Part shown: in pieces, positions 32,362-39,701 of the stretch | How the letters are laid out: every line of letters starts with the position of its first letter | Position numbering within the stretch: position 1 is the stretch's first letter | Source: Vicinamibacteraceae bacterium | Lineage (GTDB): Bacteria; Acidobacteriota; Thermoanaerobaculia; Multivoradales; Multivoraceae | Length of the DNA stretch: 64,000 nucleotides | Assembly (NCBI GenBank): GCA_012270995.1 | Contig: JAAXHG010000165.1 | Coordinates: forward strand, 1 to 64,000 | Direction of reading: 5' to 3' | Made by a program: the position numbers and the translations under genes | Notes under the pieces: generated by a model | Seen by the model: only the letters and a program-made list of their open reading frames with translations | What the model was told of the DNA's origin: nothing | Database searches by the model: none

Positions 32362-33180
32362 ATGAGTCGGCTGGAGACGCTTCTCGACGCGATGCGTCCG
32401 CTTCTGGAAGAGCAGGGCGCCTACGGGGCGTGGCTGTTCGGGTCGCAAGCGCGGGGAACCGCGGGGACCGAAAGCGACATCGACCTGATCGTCGTACAGC
32501 CGAGCGAGGAGCCGAGGCCCCTGCGTCGGCTGGCCTACTCCGAAGCGATCGCGGTTGCCGGCGGCGCCGTGGATCTTCTCGTCTACACGCCTGAGGAGTT
32601 CGAGGCGATGAGGTCCGCGGGCAGGCCCTTCCTGGTGGATGCGCTGCTGGAGGCGAAGCCCGTTCATCTCGGAACGCCCTGGGGCGAACTGGTCGAGCGG
32701 GATCTCCAGGAACTCCGCGGCGCGGGGGCGGCCTCTTGGCCGACCCCGCCGGAGGTGGCGCGAGCCGAAGCCGAGCGGTGGCTTGGGCATGCCGAGTACG
32801 ACTTCGGCTTTGCCCGTTACGCCTTCGACGGCCGGCACTACAACCAGGCCTGCTTCTTCGCCCAGCAGGCGGCGGAGAAGGCGGTCAAGTCGATCGCCTA
32901 CGGCCTGGGCGAGCGCCGTGTGCGCACCCACTCGCTGGTTGAGATGATCGATCGCTCCGGGGAACGAGCGCCGGACCTGGTCGCGCTGCGTGGCTTGGGC
33001 AAGGGCCTGGACGTCCACTACGTCGAGGCCCGCTACCCGAACGGCCAGGACGGGGGCATACCGGCCGAGACCTACACCCGACAGATGGCGGAGGAAGCCC
33101 TCGAAGCGGCGGAACCGTTCGTGGGAGCGGCGTCCGACCGGGTGCGGGCGGAACCCGATGCCGACGAGGACTCGGGTTAG
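32362..33180 (+). CDS. Fused MNT nucleotidyltransferase-HEPN protein
   Basis: A 272-residue fusion. The N-terminal half is a minimal nucleotidyltransferase (MNT) with G27-S-Q-A-R-G and S38-D-I-D-L-I-V (metal aspartates 39 and 41; D71 is a candidate third). The C-terminal half (about 130-245) is a HEPN domain with an N-Q-A-C-F-F-A-Q-Q-A-A-E-K-A helix and an R-x4-H motif at 185-190 (R-R-V-R-T-H), the catalytic pattern of HEPN RNases. HEPN toxins and MNT antitoxins normally come as separate genes, where MNT AMPylates the toxin. Here both are in one chain, so self-control is plausible. No partner gene is adjacent, but two small membrane genes precede it and a palindrome follows. Confidence 0.85.
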   Translation: MSRLETLLDAMRPLLEEQGAYGAWLFGSQARGTAGTESDIDLIVVQPSEEPRPLRRLAYSEAIAVAGGAVDLLVYTPEEFEAMRSAGRPFLVDALLEAKPVHLGTPWGELVERDLQELRGAGAASWPTPPEVARAEAERWLGHAEYDFGFARYAFDGRHYNQACFFAQQAAEKAVKSIAYGLGERRVRTHSLVEMIDRSGERAPDLVALRGLGKGLDVHYVEARYPNGQDGGIPAETYTRQMAEEALEAAEPFVGAASDRVRAEPDADEDSG

Positions 33181-33245
33181 AGCCGCCAAACCCGTCGCGG
33201 ACTCCGTGCTTGGCCCCAGCCCCCACCTCGCCAGGAGCGTTCGCA

Positions 33246-33344
33246 GCCGTCAGGCTGCGCTGTCGCGCAGGGAACAGTAGTTCCATGCAAGCCTGCGCCG
33301 CGGAGATCGCTTCGCCGCGTTCTACGGCGCAGGCTCCTGACGGC
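33246..33344. repeat. Nested ~99-bp palindromic element
   Basis: An outer 9-bp perfect inverted repeat, GCCGTCAGG (33246-33254) and CCTGACGGC (33336-33344), encloses an inner 11-bp perfect one, AGCCTGCGCCG (33290-33300) and CGGCGCAGGCT (33325-33335), and smaller hairpins (CTGCGC/GCGCAG, GGAAC/GTTCC near 33256-33284). It sits between the stop of the MNT-HEPN gene and the 3' end of the next, convergent gene, whose last codons lie inside it. It may be a MITE-like remnant or a two-way terminator. Confidence 0.65.
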
Positions 33345-33903
33345 CCACCGTGATCCCCCGGGCGATCGCGGCGCGCACGGCGGCGCCGGCCCGCTTTCCG
33401 GAGACGGCGTCGACGGCTCGAAAGTCGACGCTGCGGCCGCGTTCAACGTACTCGACCCAGTACGGATAGCCGCACGGTTCGGAACGAAGCAACCTGCCGC
33501 GTTCACGGCGGCGCTTGCCGCGAGCCGCCATCAGCAGCACGCGACCGGCGAAGTCGGCGGCCCGCTCTTCCGCTTTGGCGGGCTGGAGCGCGGGCGGAAG
33601 GGTCGGCGGTCCCGCTGAGAGGTCGAGACCGTCCAGTCGGATGTGCGCGGCCTGCCCGCTGAGCCGGCAGACGAGGACGGGGAGCTGCTCGCCCGGATCG
33701 GAGCTGCTGGCGGGCGTGTGGGTGTCGGCGGCAGCCTCCAGCGTCTCGTAGACGGCGAGCCAGTGGGGCAGGTAGAGGAGTTCGAAGGCGATGGGCCGCC
33801 CGCTCCGAAGTCGTCGCAGCCGACCTCCCGCCAGCCGCCGCCGTGCTTCGTCGGCGCCGATCCTTGGCGTGATCGCCGGTGCGGGTTGTGGCGGCTCGGT
33901 CAG
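33322..33903 (-). CDS. Hypothetical protein with apparent CTG start
   Basis: A 193-residue protein with coherent sequence (A-F-E-L-L-Y-L-P-H-W-L-A-V-Y-E, then L-P-V-L-V-C-R-L-S-G, ending in Y-P-Y-W-V-E-Y-V-E-R-G-R and D-A-V-S-G-K-R-A-G-A-A-V-R-A-A). No ATG, GTG or TTG is in frame before codon 122, so a conventional annotation would report only a 72-residue fragment (33322-33540). The likely start is CTG 33901-33903, whose CTGA overlaps the stop of the upstream gene and has AGGAAG 5 nt before it. No family recognised. It is the last gene of the symporter operon, and its end overlaps the palindrome. Confidence 0.55.
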   Translation of the reverse strand: MTEPPQPAPAITPRIGADEARRRLAGGRLRRLRSGRPIAFELLYLPHWLAVYETLEAAADTHTPASSSDPGEQLPVLVCRLSGQAAHIRLDGLDLSAGPPTLPPALQPAKAEERAADFAGRVLLMAARGKRRRERGRLLRSEPCGYPYWVEYVERGRSVDFRAVDAVSGKRAGAAVRAAIARGITVGRQEPAP

Positions 33904-34118
33904 CGTCTTCCTGTCTGCTTCGAACGACCGCGGCTGCCGTAGAACATGAGGACGGCGGCCGCCAGCAGCAGGGCCGCCCCGGCGGCGGTGCCTAGCGCGA
34001 GGTCGATCGTCTCGGCAGCGGAGAACCCCCCGATGAGAACCGGAATCGACAGCACCGCCAGAAACACGCCGAGGATGCGGGCAGTGGAGCGGTCCCGGCT
34101 GGTGTGGTCGGTGCTCAT
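33900..34118 (-). CDS. Small two-helix membrane protein
   Basis: A 72-residue protein with two hydrophobic segments (I-L-G-V-F-L-A-V-L-S-I-P-V-L-I-G-G-F and A-G-A-A-L-L-L-A-A-A-V-L-M-F-Y) and a basic C-terminal tail. It lies between the 34141 gene and the CTG-start gene, overlapping the latter. No family recognised. It is part of the operon that begins with the propeller protein or symporter. Confidence 0.6.
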   Translation of the reverse strand: MSTDHTSRDRSTARILGVFLAVLSIPVLIGGFSAAETIDLALGTAAGAALLLAAAVLMFYGSRGRSKQTGRR

Positions 34119-34140
34119 GGTGTTCTCAGGAGCGGTCGGT

Positions 34141-34380
34141 CTAAGCCAGCAGCAGGTAGATCACGAGGTAGGGCACGATGAACAGCGCTGCCCAGACTCG
34201 GAGGTCCCGCCACTTCGCGCGGTCGGGCGCGCCGCGGAGCACCCAGTCGCCGCTGAGTCGCCAGACGGCGGCCGCCGGCAAGACGAGCAGTAACGCCACG
34301 GCGACGCGGGCGCTCCAGAGGGGCAAGGCGCCCATCGCGGCGTTGATCGGGCCCAGGACGATCTCGAAGATCGCTCTCAT
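34141..34380 (-). CDS. Small membrane protein coupled to the symporter
   Basis: A 79-residue protein whose ATG overlaps the symporter stop (ATGA at 34377-34380). Hydrophobic segments S-A-R-V-A-V-A-L-L-L-V-L-P-A-A-A-V and W-A-A-L-F-I-V-P-Y-L-V-I-Y-L-L-L-A surround a basic loop. Small co-encoded proteins of this size accompany many symporters; a role in stability or regulation of the transporter is an inference. Confidence 0.6.
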   Translation of the reverse strand: MRAIFEIVLGPINAAMGALPLWSARVAVALLLVLPAAAVWRLSGDWVLRGAPDRAKWRDLRVWAALFIVPYLVIYLLLA

Positions 34381-35960
34381 CGTCTGGCGCCCTCGTCCTG
34401 AAGCCGGGCTACGCGACTCCGTAGGGCCGCCTGCACCGCTCCGTCGTTCCGTACCTCGCCCCAGACGAGGCCGCGCAGCCGTTCCGGCGGCTCGGGCGGC
34501 GTCAGCCGACTGACGATCCAGGTCACGGCGAGCGTGAACACGAAGGACCACCAGGCGACGAACAGGAACGGCTCCTCGGACGGGAACAGGCCGTCCATCG
34601 CCGGGCTGTTGAGCAGGAGACAGAGGCCGACGCCCAGGGTCAGACCGGCGGCGCCGCCGTAGCGGTTCGCTCCCCGCCACAGGATGCCGAGCAGGAGCAC
34701 GGCGAGAGTCGGCCCCTGGATCAGCGAGAAGACGGTCTGGATCGCGTTGTAGATGTTGCTGAAGCGTTGCTCGATCTCGGGTGCGATGAACGCGGCGGTC
34801 AGCAGCAGAATGGCCGAGAGGATCCGGCCGAAGCGGAGTTCCGCGACGGTTCCGAGTTCCCCGCGTCCCAGGCGCCGGCGCAGGCGACCGAGCAGGTCGC
34901 GGCTCCAGAGCGTCGTCGCCGAGTTCAGGTTGGAGTCGACGCTCGACATGAGAGCCGCCAGGAAGGCCGCGAACATGAGCCCGCGCAGGCCCGGCGGCAG
35001 CAACTGCGCGATCAGGCTCGGCACCGCTTCGTCGGCGTTCGCAAGGTCGGGGACGATCAGGATCGCGGCCAGCCCCGGCAGCGCGACGAGCAGTGGGATG
35101 AACAGCTTGAGGAAACCGGCGAGCAGCACGCCGGCCTTCGCGTCCCACTCGCTGCGTCCGCCAAGCGCGCGCTGCACCATTGTCTGGTTGCCGGTGTAGT
35201 AGGCGACCGACAGCACGATCCCCAAGCCGAGAACGATCCCGGTCCAGGGGAAGGGCGTCGCCGTGTCGTGGGGCAGGTAGAGCGAGAAGTGGTCCGCGTA
35301 CTGGGCGCCCTGGTTGAGGACGCCGTCCCGGAGCGCCGCCAGCCCGCCGACTTCGTAGAGAGCCCGCGCCACCAGGGCGGCGCCGCCCACGAACATGATG
35401 ATGAGCTGCAGCACGTCGGTCATCACGACCGCCGCCAGACCGCCGCTGATCGTGTAGATGCCGACGATGGCGGTCGTGATCCAGATGGAGAAATGCGGAT
35501 CCCAGCCGAGCACGGTGCGCATGAGGAGCGCGGTGGCGTGGATCATGATCCCGAGGTTCAGCACCAGGATGACGCCCCAGGCCAGGGCGAGGAAGCTGCG
35601 CACGCCGCTGCCGTAGCGACGGCCCAGGAACTCCGGCACGGTGTAGACGCCGCTGCGCCAGTAGAAGGGCACGATCAGGAAGGCGGCGATCAGCAAGGCC
35701 GGCATCGAGCCGAGCCAGTCGAAGTTGGCCTGGGCGAGTCCGTAGCGGTACGTGCCGCCGGCGACGGCGATGAAGTCCGTGGCGCCGATGTCGCTGACCA
35801 CGATCGACATGCCGATCGCCCAGAAGGGCAGTGCGCGGCCGGCGAGCAGGAAGTCGCCGCTGGTCTTGACGTATCGGCTGAAGGTGGTGCCGATGACCAG
35901 GATCCCCGTCAGGTAGACGAGGACGATCGTGGTGTCGAGCCCGGAGAGGCCCCAAGTCAT
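34377..35960 (-). CDS. Sodium:solute symporter family transporter (SGLT-like)
   Basis: A 527-residue SSS-family protein with around 13-14 hydrophobic segments. Family marks are G-R-A-L-P-F-W-A-I-G-M-S-I-V-V-S-D-I-G-A near the N terminus, I-Y-T-I-S-G-G-L-A-A-V-V-M-T-D-V-L-Q, and A-A-F-L-A-A-L-M-S-S-V-D-S-N-L-N-S-A-T-T-L-W-containing helix (Na+-site serines), all typical of sugar and organic solute symporters. It is coupled to the sugar isomerase gene upstream by ATGA at 35957-35960. The context suggests uptake of a sugar or sugar derivative. Confidence 0.9.
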   Translation of the reverse strand: MTWGLSGLDTTIVLVYLTGILVIGTTFSRYVKTSGDFLLAGRALPFWAIGMSIVVSDIGATDFIAVAGGTYRYGLAQANFDWLGSMPALLIAAFLIVPFYWRSGVYTVPEFLGRRYGSGVRSFLALAWGVILVLNLGIMIHATALLMRTVLGWDPHFSIWITTAIVGIYTISGGLAAVVMTDVLQLIIMFVGGAALVARALYEVGGLAALRDGVLNQGAQYADHFSLYLPHDTATPFPWTGIVLGLGIVLSVAYYTGNQTMVQRALGGRSEWDAKAGVLLAGFLKLFIPLLVALPGLAAILIVPDLANADEAVPSLIAQLLPPGLRGLMFAAFLAALMSSVDSNLNSATTLWSRDLLGRLRRRLGRGELGTVAELRFGRILSAILLLTAAFIAPEIEQRFSNIYNAIQTVFSLIQGPTLAVLLLGILWRGANRYGGAAGLTLGVGLCLLLNSPAMDGLFPSEEPFLFVAWWSFVFTLAVTWIVSRLTPPEPPERLRGLVWGEVRNDGAVQAALRSRVARLQDEGARR

Positions 35961-36835
35961 GGCGCGTCGCCTTCCGCCGTCGCCGCGCCGATTGCAGTCG
36001 CCGTCTGAAGGTGCCTGAGGCTCACCTCTATGTCGTGCTCGGGCGCTGCGTCGGCCGCGGCCGTTTCGTCCTGCTCGACGACGAACAGGCGCACGCCTGC
36101 CCCGAGCGCAGCCTCGACGCAGCCGGCGATGTCGACGTCGCCCTCGCCGAGCGGACGGAACCAGCGCTCGGAGGTTGCCTGTTCGGCCGCTCGCTCCTCG
36201 GGCAGTCCGGGGAGCAGGCCGTCCTTCAGGTGGAGGAGTTGCACCCGGTCGCCGAGTTCCCCAATCAGAGCCACGGGGTCGCAGCCGGCGAAGGCGGCCC
36301 AGTACGTGTCCAGTTCCAGTCCCCAGCCGTCTTGGGAGCGGCAGGAGACGAGCGCGCGCAGGCCGTCGCGGCCGAGCCTGTCCGGTTGGCCGTCGTCAAA
36401 CGAGAGCAACTCGAACTCGTGGTTGTGGTACGCGAAGCGGAAGCCGCCGGCCCGGAACCGGTAGCTCAGCAGGTCGAGGCGGCTGCCGAGTTCCAGGTAG
36501 TGCGCGCGGCTGCCGTCTCCACGCTGGACTTCGTCGAGCCAGGGGCAGACCAGGGCCTCGCAGTCCAGTTCGCGGAAGGTCTCCATCACCGAGGCCGGGT
36601 CCGCTTCGAGTTCCGCCAGGGGTACGTGGGCAGCAGCGAGGGAAAGGCCGCGGCCGGCAAGGAGTTGCCTCAGTTCGGTGGTTGTGCGCCCCCAGAGACC
36701 GCCGAACCACTCGATCTCGCGGTAGCCGGCTTTGGCGGCCTGGTCCAGAGCGGTCTCGAGGTGCTCCTGCGCCTGCCGGCGGAGGGTGTAGAGCTGGAGC
36801 GCCACCCGCGGGAGGCCGGCCGAGCCTTCCGTCAA
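35957..36835 (-). CDS. Sugar phosphate isomerase/epimerase (xylose isomerase-like TIM barrel)
   Basis: A 292-residue AP-endonuclease-2/xylose isomerase-fold protein. V-A-L-Q-L-Y-T-L-R at the N terminus, R-E-I-E-W-F-G-G, F-A-Y-H-N-H-E-F-E-L (metal His-x-Glu) and L-E-L-D-T-Y-W-A are standard landmarks of the family, with the metal site residues apparent. The start is TTG 36835, whose TTGA overlaps the stop of the propeller gene, with GGAG about 9 nt upstream. Its stop overlaps the symporter ATG. Likely role: isomerisation of an imported sugar; substrate unknown. Confidence 0.82.
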   Translation of the reverse strand: MTEGSAGLPRVALQLYTLRRQAQEHLETALDQAAKAGYREIEWFGGLWGRTTTELRQLLAGRGLSLAAAHVPLAELEADPASVMETFRELDCEALVCPWLDEVQRGDGSRAHYLELGSRLDLLSYRFRAGGFRFAYHNHEFELLSFDDGQPDRLGRDGLRALVSCRSQDGWGLELDTYWAAFAGCDPVALIGELGDRVQLLHLKDGLLPGLPEERAAEQATSERWFRPLGEGDVDIAGCVEAALGAGVRLFVVEQDETAAADAAPEHDIEVSLRHLQTATAIGAATAEGDAP

Positions 36836-38934
36836 CGCGGCGGCTCCGACGGCACGTCGACCGACGTATCCTCGATCAGCTCGTGGTAGAGGCCGAAGTA
36901 GTACGGCAGAAGGAAGCTGGCGCCGTCGGCGAGGTAGAGGCCCTGGCCGCCATGGTCGAGCCGCCACGGGTCGTGATTCCAGTGGTTGACGAAGCGCTCG
37001 TCGATCGGCAGCACGCGGCCGTCGAGGAGGTGGCCGCGCACACCGCGGCGTTCCTCCTGGGTTTGCAGCAGGACGACGTCGAGGCGGTGGCTGTTCGACA
37101 GCCCCCAGTCGAAACGGTCAAGCGGGTAGAGGACCAGGCTCTCGACGGCGTCGTGGAGCGGGTAGTCGGCGCGGTTGTAGGTCTCGTCGTCGAAGGCGTC
37201 CCGGTAGCCGTTGCCGTCGATGGCCGCGGCGTGGATGAAGTCGAACAGTGGATTCCGCTCCGGCTGGAGGACCTTCCAGTACTGCCGCAGCGAGTGGGCG
37301 GCGACGCTCCGTACCGCCTCGTCCCGCTCGTACTTCAGGAGGTGGTAGTAGTTCATGAAGGCCATCTCGTCGTCCGACTGGTTGCCCGTGCCGGGGCCGC
37401 TCTGAACCTTCGGGTTGCGCAGGTTGGCCAGGTAGGCGTGGTCGTCGAGGAGACTTCGGGCGGCTTCGGCGTAGCGCTGTCCGCGGCGGGCGTCGGCCTC
37501 GGATCCCGTGTCGCTCATGTGCTGGGCGATTCGCAGGTAGGTCAGGTAGGAGAGCGAGTTGAGTCCGCGCTCCTCCCACCAGTCCTGGTCGTAGTTCAGT
37601 TGCTCGGGGCCGAAGACGGCCCAGCGGGTGCGCGCCCCGTCGTGGTCGACGAGGGCGCCGCCGTGGTCGATCAGGTGGTCGACGATCGCAAGCACCGTCT
37701 CACGGACCTCGGCGCGCTCCGTCTCGGTGTCCGCGACCAGGTCGTAGTACAGGCCGTAGAAGAAGAAGTGGCCGTCCAGCTCGTCCGAACTCGTGTCGCT
37801 CTTCCAGTACCACTGGCCGTCGGCGCTTGTGGGCCAGCGGGGATCGATCGCCTTCCACAGGCCGTCCCGCTCCTCCCGCATCCGGCGGTCGCTCTCCAGG
37901 CGGCCTTCGTTCGGGTCCGGACCGTCGGTCGGCAGGATGGTGCGGGCGACGAAGCCGGGCTCGGCGGGAGGCGTGCCGCCCTGGGTCACGAGTTGCAGGA
38001 AGCGCAGCGCCTCGAACGCCTTGCGCGCGTTCTCGCGCGCTTCCGGCTCGCCGGTGACCGCCCAGCGCAGACACTCGGCGGCGCCGTACATCGAGGTCCA
38101 CAGACCATCGTTGTCGCTGTCGGACTGGCGGAACGCCGAGGTGTCGCCGGGGCGCTCGAGCGCGACGCCCAGCACGTAGCCGTAGGGCGTCCGCCGGTGG
38201 AAGCGGTCGATCGCCTCGTGAAAGCGCTCCGCCTTTCCGCGGAGGGTCATCGGCCGCGAGTGGATCCTGCCGGGCCCGGCGGCAGTCTCGACCCGTACCG
38301 TACCCTCACGGTCGACTTCGATCGACAGGACGTGGTCGTGAGGCAGCCAGCGCCGGCCCTGCCGGTACTGCCAGCGGGGCGGCTCGTCCGGGGAAGCGCC
38401 GGGGATCAGACGGACGAGGCCGCGGGTCGTGCCCGCCCAGATCGAGCCGTCCGGTGCCGCGGCGAGGCTGGTGAAGTTGTTCCAGGGCAGACCGTCGGTA
38501 TGGTCGTAGAGCCGCCACTCGCCGGTGATTTCGTCGAGAGAGCCCAGGCCCTGAGGCGAGGCGAACCAGAGCCTGCCGTCGTAGTCGAACTCCACCGCCC
38601 GCACGTCGACGGGCGCCCAGCTCCGATCGGCGTCGCGCGGCAGCAGGCGGCGCCAGACGGTGTCGGAGCCGTCTCGCAGGTAGACACCGGTGGACGTGGC
38701 GGCCGCTACCCGGATCGCGGCATCCGTGATGACCTCGTTGACTTCGCCGGGGGCGTCGAGGGTGGTGGTGCGGGACGGCGCAGCCGCGGGCGGGGCGCCG
38801 GCGGAGTCGGCTGGCGGCTCGTACTCCGCGATCTGTTGCAGGAACGGTTCGACTCGGACCGGCAGCTCGGTCTGGGCCGCCAGCGCGAGCGGCGCCAGAA
38901 GGAAGCTAAGGAGCGACACTGCGCGCAGGTTCAC
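36832..38934 (-). CDS. Secreted two-domain protein: propeller-like blades plus alpha/alpha-toroid region
   Basis: A 700-residue exported protein. A signal peptide (L-L-S-F-L-L-A-P-L-A-L-A-A) precedes regulator-propeller-like blades (R-L-W-F-A-S-P-Q-G-L-G-S-L-D-E, S-I-W-A-G-T-T-R-G-L-V-R-L). The larger C-terminal part is helical and resembles alpha/alpha-toroid glycan-processing proteins (H-F-F-F-Y-G-L-Y-Y-D, D-W-W-E-E-R-G-L-N-S-L). The exact family is not certain. GTG 38934 starts the signal peptide; an upstream frame exists but is not convincing. The next gene downstream overlaps by TTGA, and the layout suggests that this protein generates the substrate for the isomerase-symporter pair. Confidence 0.65.
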   Translation of the reverse strand: MNLRAVSLLSFLLAPLALAAQTELPVRVEPFLQQIAEYEPPADSAGAPPAAAPSRTTTLDAPGEVNEVITDAAIRVAAATSTGVYLRDGSDTVWRRLLPRDADRSWAPVDVRAVEFDYDGRLWFASPQGLGSLDEITGEWRLYDHTDGLPWNNFTSLAAAPDGSIWAGTTRGLVRLIPGASPDEPPRWQYRQGRRWLPHDHVLSIEVDREGTVRVETAAGPGRIHSRPMTLRGKAERFHEAIDRFHRRTPYGYVLGVALERPGDTSAFRQSDSDNDGLWTSMYGAAECLRWAVTGEPEARENARKAFEALRFLQLVTQGGTPPAEPGFVARTILPTDGPDPNEGRLESDRRMREERDGLWKAIDPRWPTSADGQWYWKSDTSSDELDGHFFFYGLYYDLVADTETERAEVRETVLAIVDHLIDHGGALVDHDGARTRWAVFGPEQLNYDQDWWEERGLNSLSYLTYLRIAQHMSDTGSEADARRGQRYAEAARSLLDDHAYLANLRNPKVQSGPGTGNQSDDEMAFMNYYHLLKYERDEAVRSVAAHSLRQYWKVLQPERNPLFDFIHAAAIDGNGYRDAFDDETYNRADYPLHDAVESLVLYPLDRFDWGLSNSHRLDVVLLQTQEERRGVRGHLLDGRVLPIDERFVNHWNHDPWRLDHGGQGLYLADGASFLLPYYFGLYHELIEDTSVDVPSEPPR

Positions 38935-38968
38935 GCCGAGAAGACTAGCCTGCGTCCGTCGGCTCGGC

Positions 38969-39349
38969 TCAGGCGCGCACGGTCCGCACACCGTACAGCG
39001 GGAAGTGCGTGTCGCGTGTGACAACCGTGAGTCCCTCCGCCTGTGCCTGGGCGATCAGGAACCGGTCGAACGGGTCCTTGTGGTGTCGTGGCAGGCGCGC
39101 TGCCAACTCCGCGTGATGGAACGTTAGCGGCAGGTGCGTGAAGCCCTTCTCGTCGACGATCGCCGCGAGGTTGTCCGGGGCCTCCATCTTCCCTTTCAGC
39201 CGTTTGACCGTGATCTCCCAGGCTGTGATCGCGCTGACGAAGATCCGATTGCGCGGATCTTCGATGGCGTCGCGCGACGCTGCCCTCAGTCTGCCGGTAT
39301 CGGACAAGCACCACAGGAACGCGTGCGTATCGAGCAGCAGGCGCTCCAC
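38969..39349 (-). CDS. vapC: PIN-domain toxin (VapC-like)
   Basis: A 126-residue PIN-domain RNase. L-L-L-D-T-H-A-F-L-W (D7) opens the fold, S-A-I-T-A-W-E-I follows, and D-P-F-D-R-F-L-I-A-Q-A (D92/D95 region) with V-V-T-R-D completes the acidic site. VapC toxins of this type cleave tRNA or other structured RNA. The antitoxin gene lies 3 bp upstream on the same strand, as in classic operons. It is convergent in orientation with nothing nearby except the propeller gene 34 bp downstream. Confidence 0.9.
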   Translation of the reverse strand: MERLLLDTHAFLWCLSDTGRLRAASRDAIEDPRNRIFVSAITAWEITVKRLKGKMEAPDNLAAIVDEKGFTHLPLTFHHAELAARLPRHHKDPFDRFLIAQAQAEGLTVVTRDTHFPLYGVRTVRA

Positions 39350-39352
39350 CCG

Positions 39353-39607
39353 TCAGGTCTCGTCCGGGAAGATCTTCGGGTTCATGATCTCCTCGAAGAG
39401 TTCCTCGTCCGGCTCATCGAAGTCCGGCGCCATCCAGATCTTCCCTTCCAGACCCCCCAGCTTGCGAGGTTCCAGCTTCTTCTCGCGATAGGGCTCAAGC
39501 CGCAGGTACGGCTCTCCCGCCTTGGCGATGACGATCTCCTCGCCTTCCCAGGCCAGCTTGCCCAGGCGCGAGAGTTGTGATTTCGCTTCGTGCATGTTCA
39601 CCTTCAT
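39353..39607 (-). CDS. vapB: Phd/YefM-family antitoxin
   Basis: An 84-residue antitoxin. M-K-V-N-M-H-E-A-K-S-Q-L-S-R-L and E-E-I-V-I-A-K-A-G-E-P matches the Phd/YefM N-terminal DNA-binding fold; the acidic C-terminal tail (D-E-P-D-E-E-L-F-E-E) is a usual toxin-wrapping region. GGAGGGG lies before the ATG. Direct repeats upstream are a candidate operator. It should autorepress and neutralise the adjacent PIN toxin. Confidence 0.88.
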   Translation of the reverse strand: MKVNMHEAKSQLSRLGKLAWEGEEIVIAKAGEPYLRLEPYREKKLEPRKLGGLEGKIWMAPDFDEPDEELFEEIMNPKIFPDET

Positions 39608-39633
39608 CCGTTCTCCCCTCCAGATCCGACCTA

Positions 39634-39652
39634 GCTAAGTCTGGCTAAGTCT
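39634..39652 (-). promoter_or_regulatory. Direct repeats, candidate antitoxin operator
   Basis: GCTAAGTCT occurs at 39634-39642 and again at 39644-39652, a 10-bp period that puts both copies on the same DNA face. They sit 27 bp upstream of the antitoxin ATG, where a Phd-type autorepressor would bind. The operator function is inferred. Confidence 0.5.
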
Positions 39653-39701
39653 CGTGCTGCCGTCAAGCAGGAAGGGCAGACTGCATGGCAGAGTCGCCGC
39701 C

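Noticed and set aside
33322..33540. A 72-residue gene starting at GTG 33540
   Set aside because: The frame upstream of it is coherent protein sequence for about 120 more codons and abuts the neighbouring gene with overlap.
36175..39021. A 948-codon plus-strand frame opposite the propeller/toroid gene
   Set aside because: Shadow frame of the minus-strand gene, which has a signal peptide and folding pattern.
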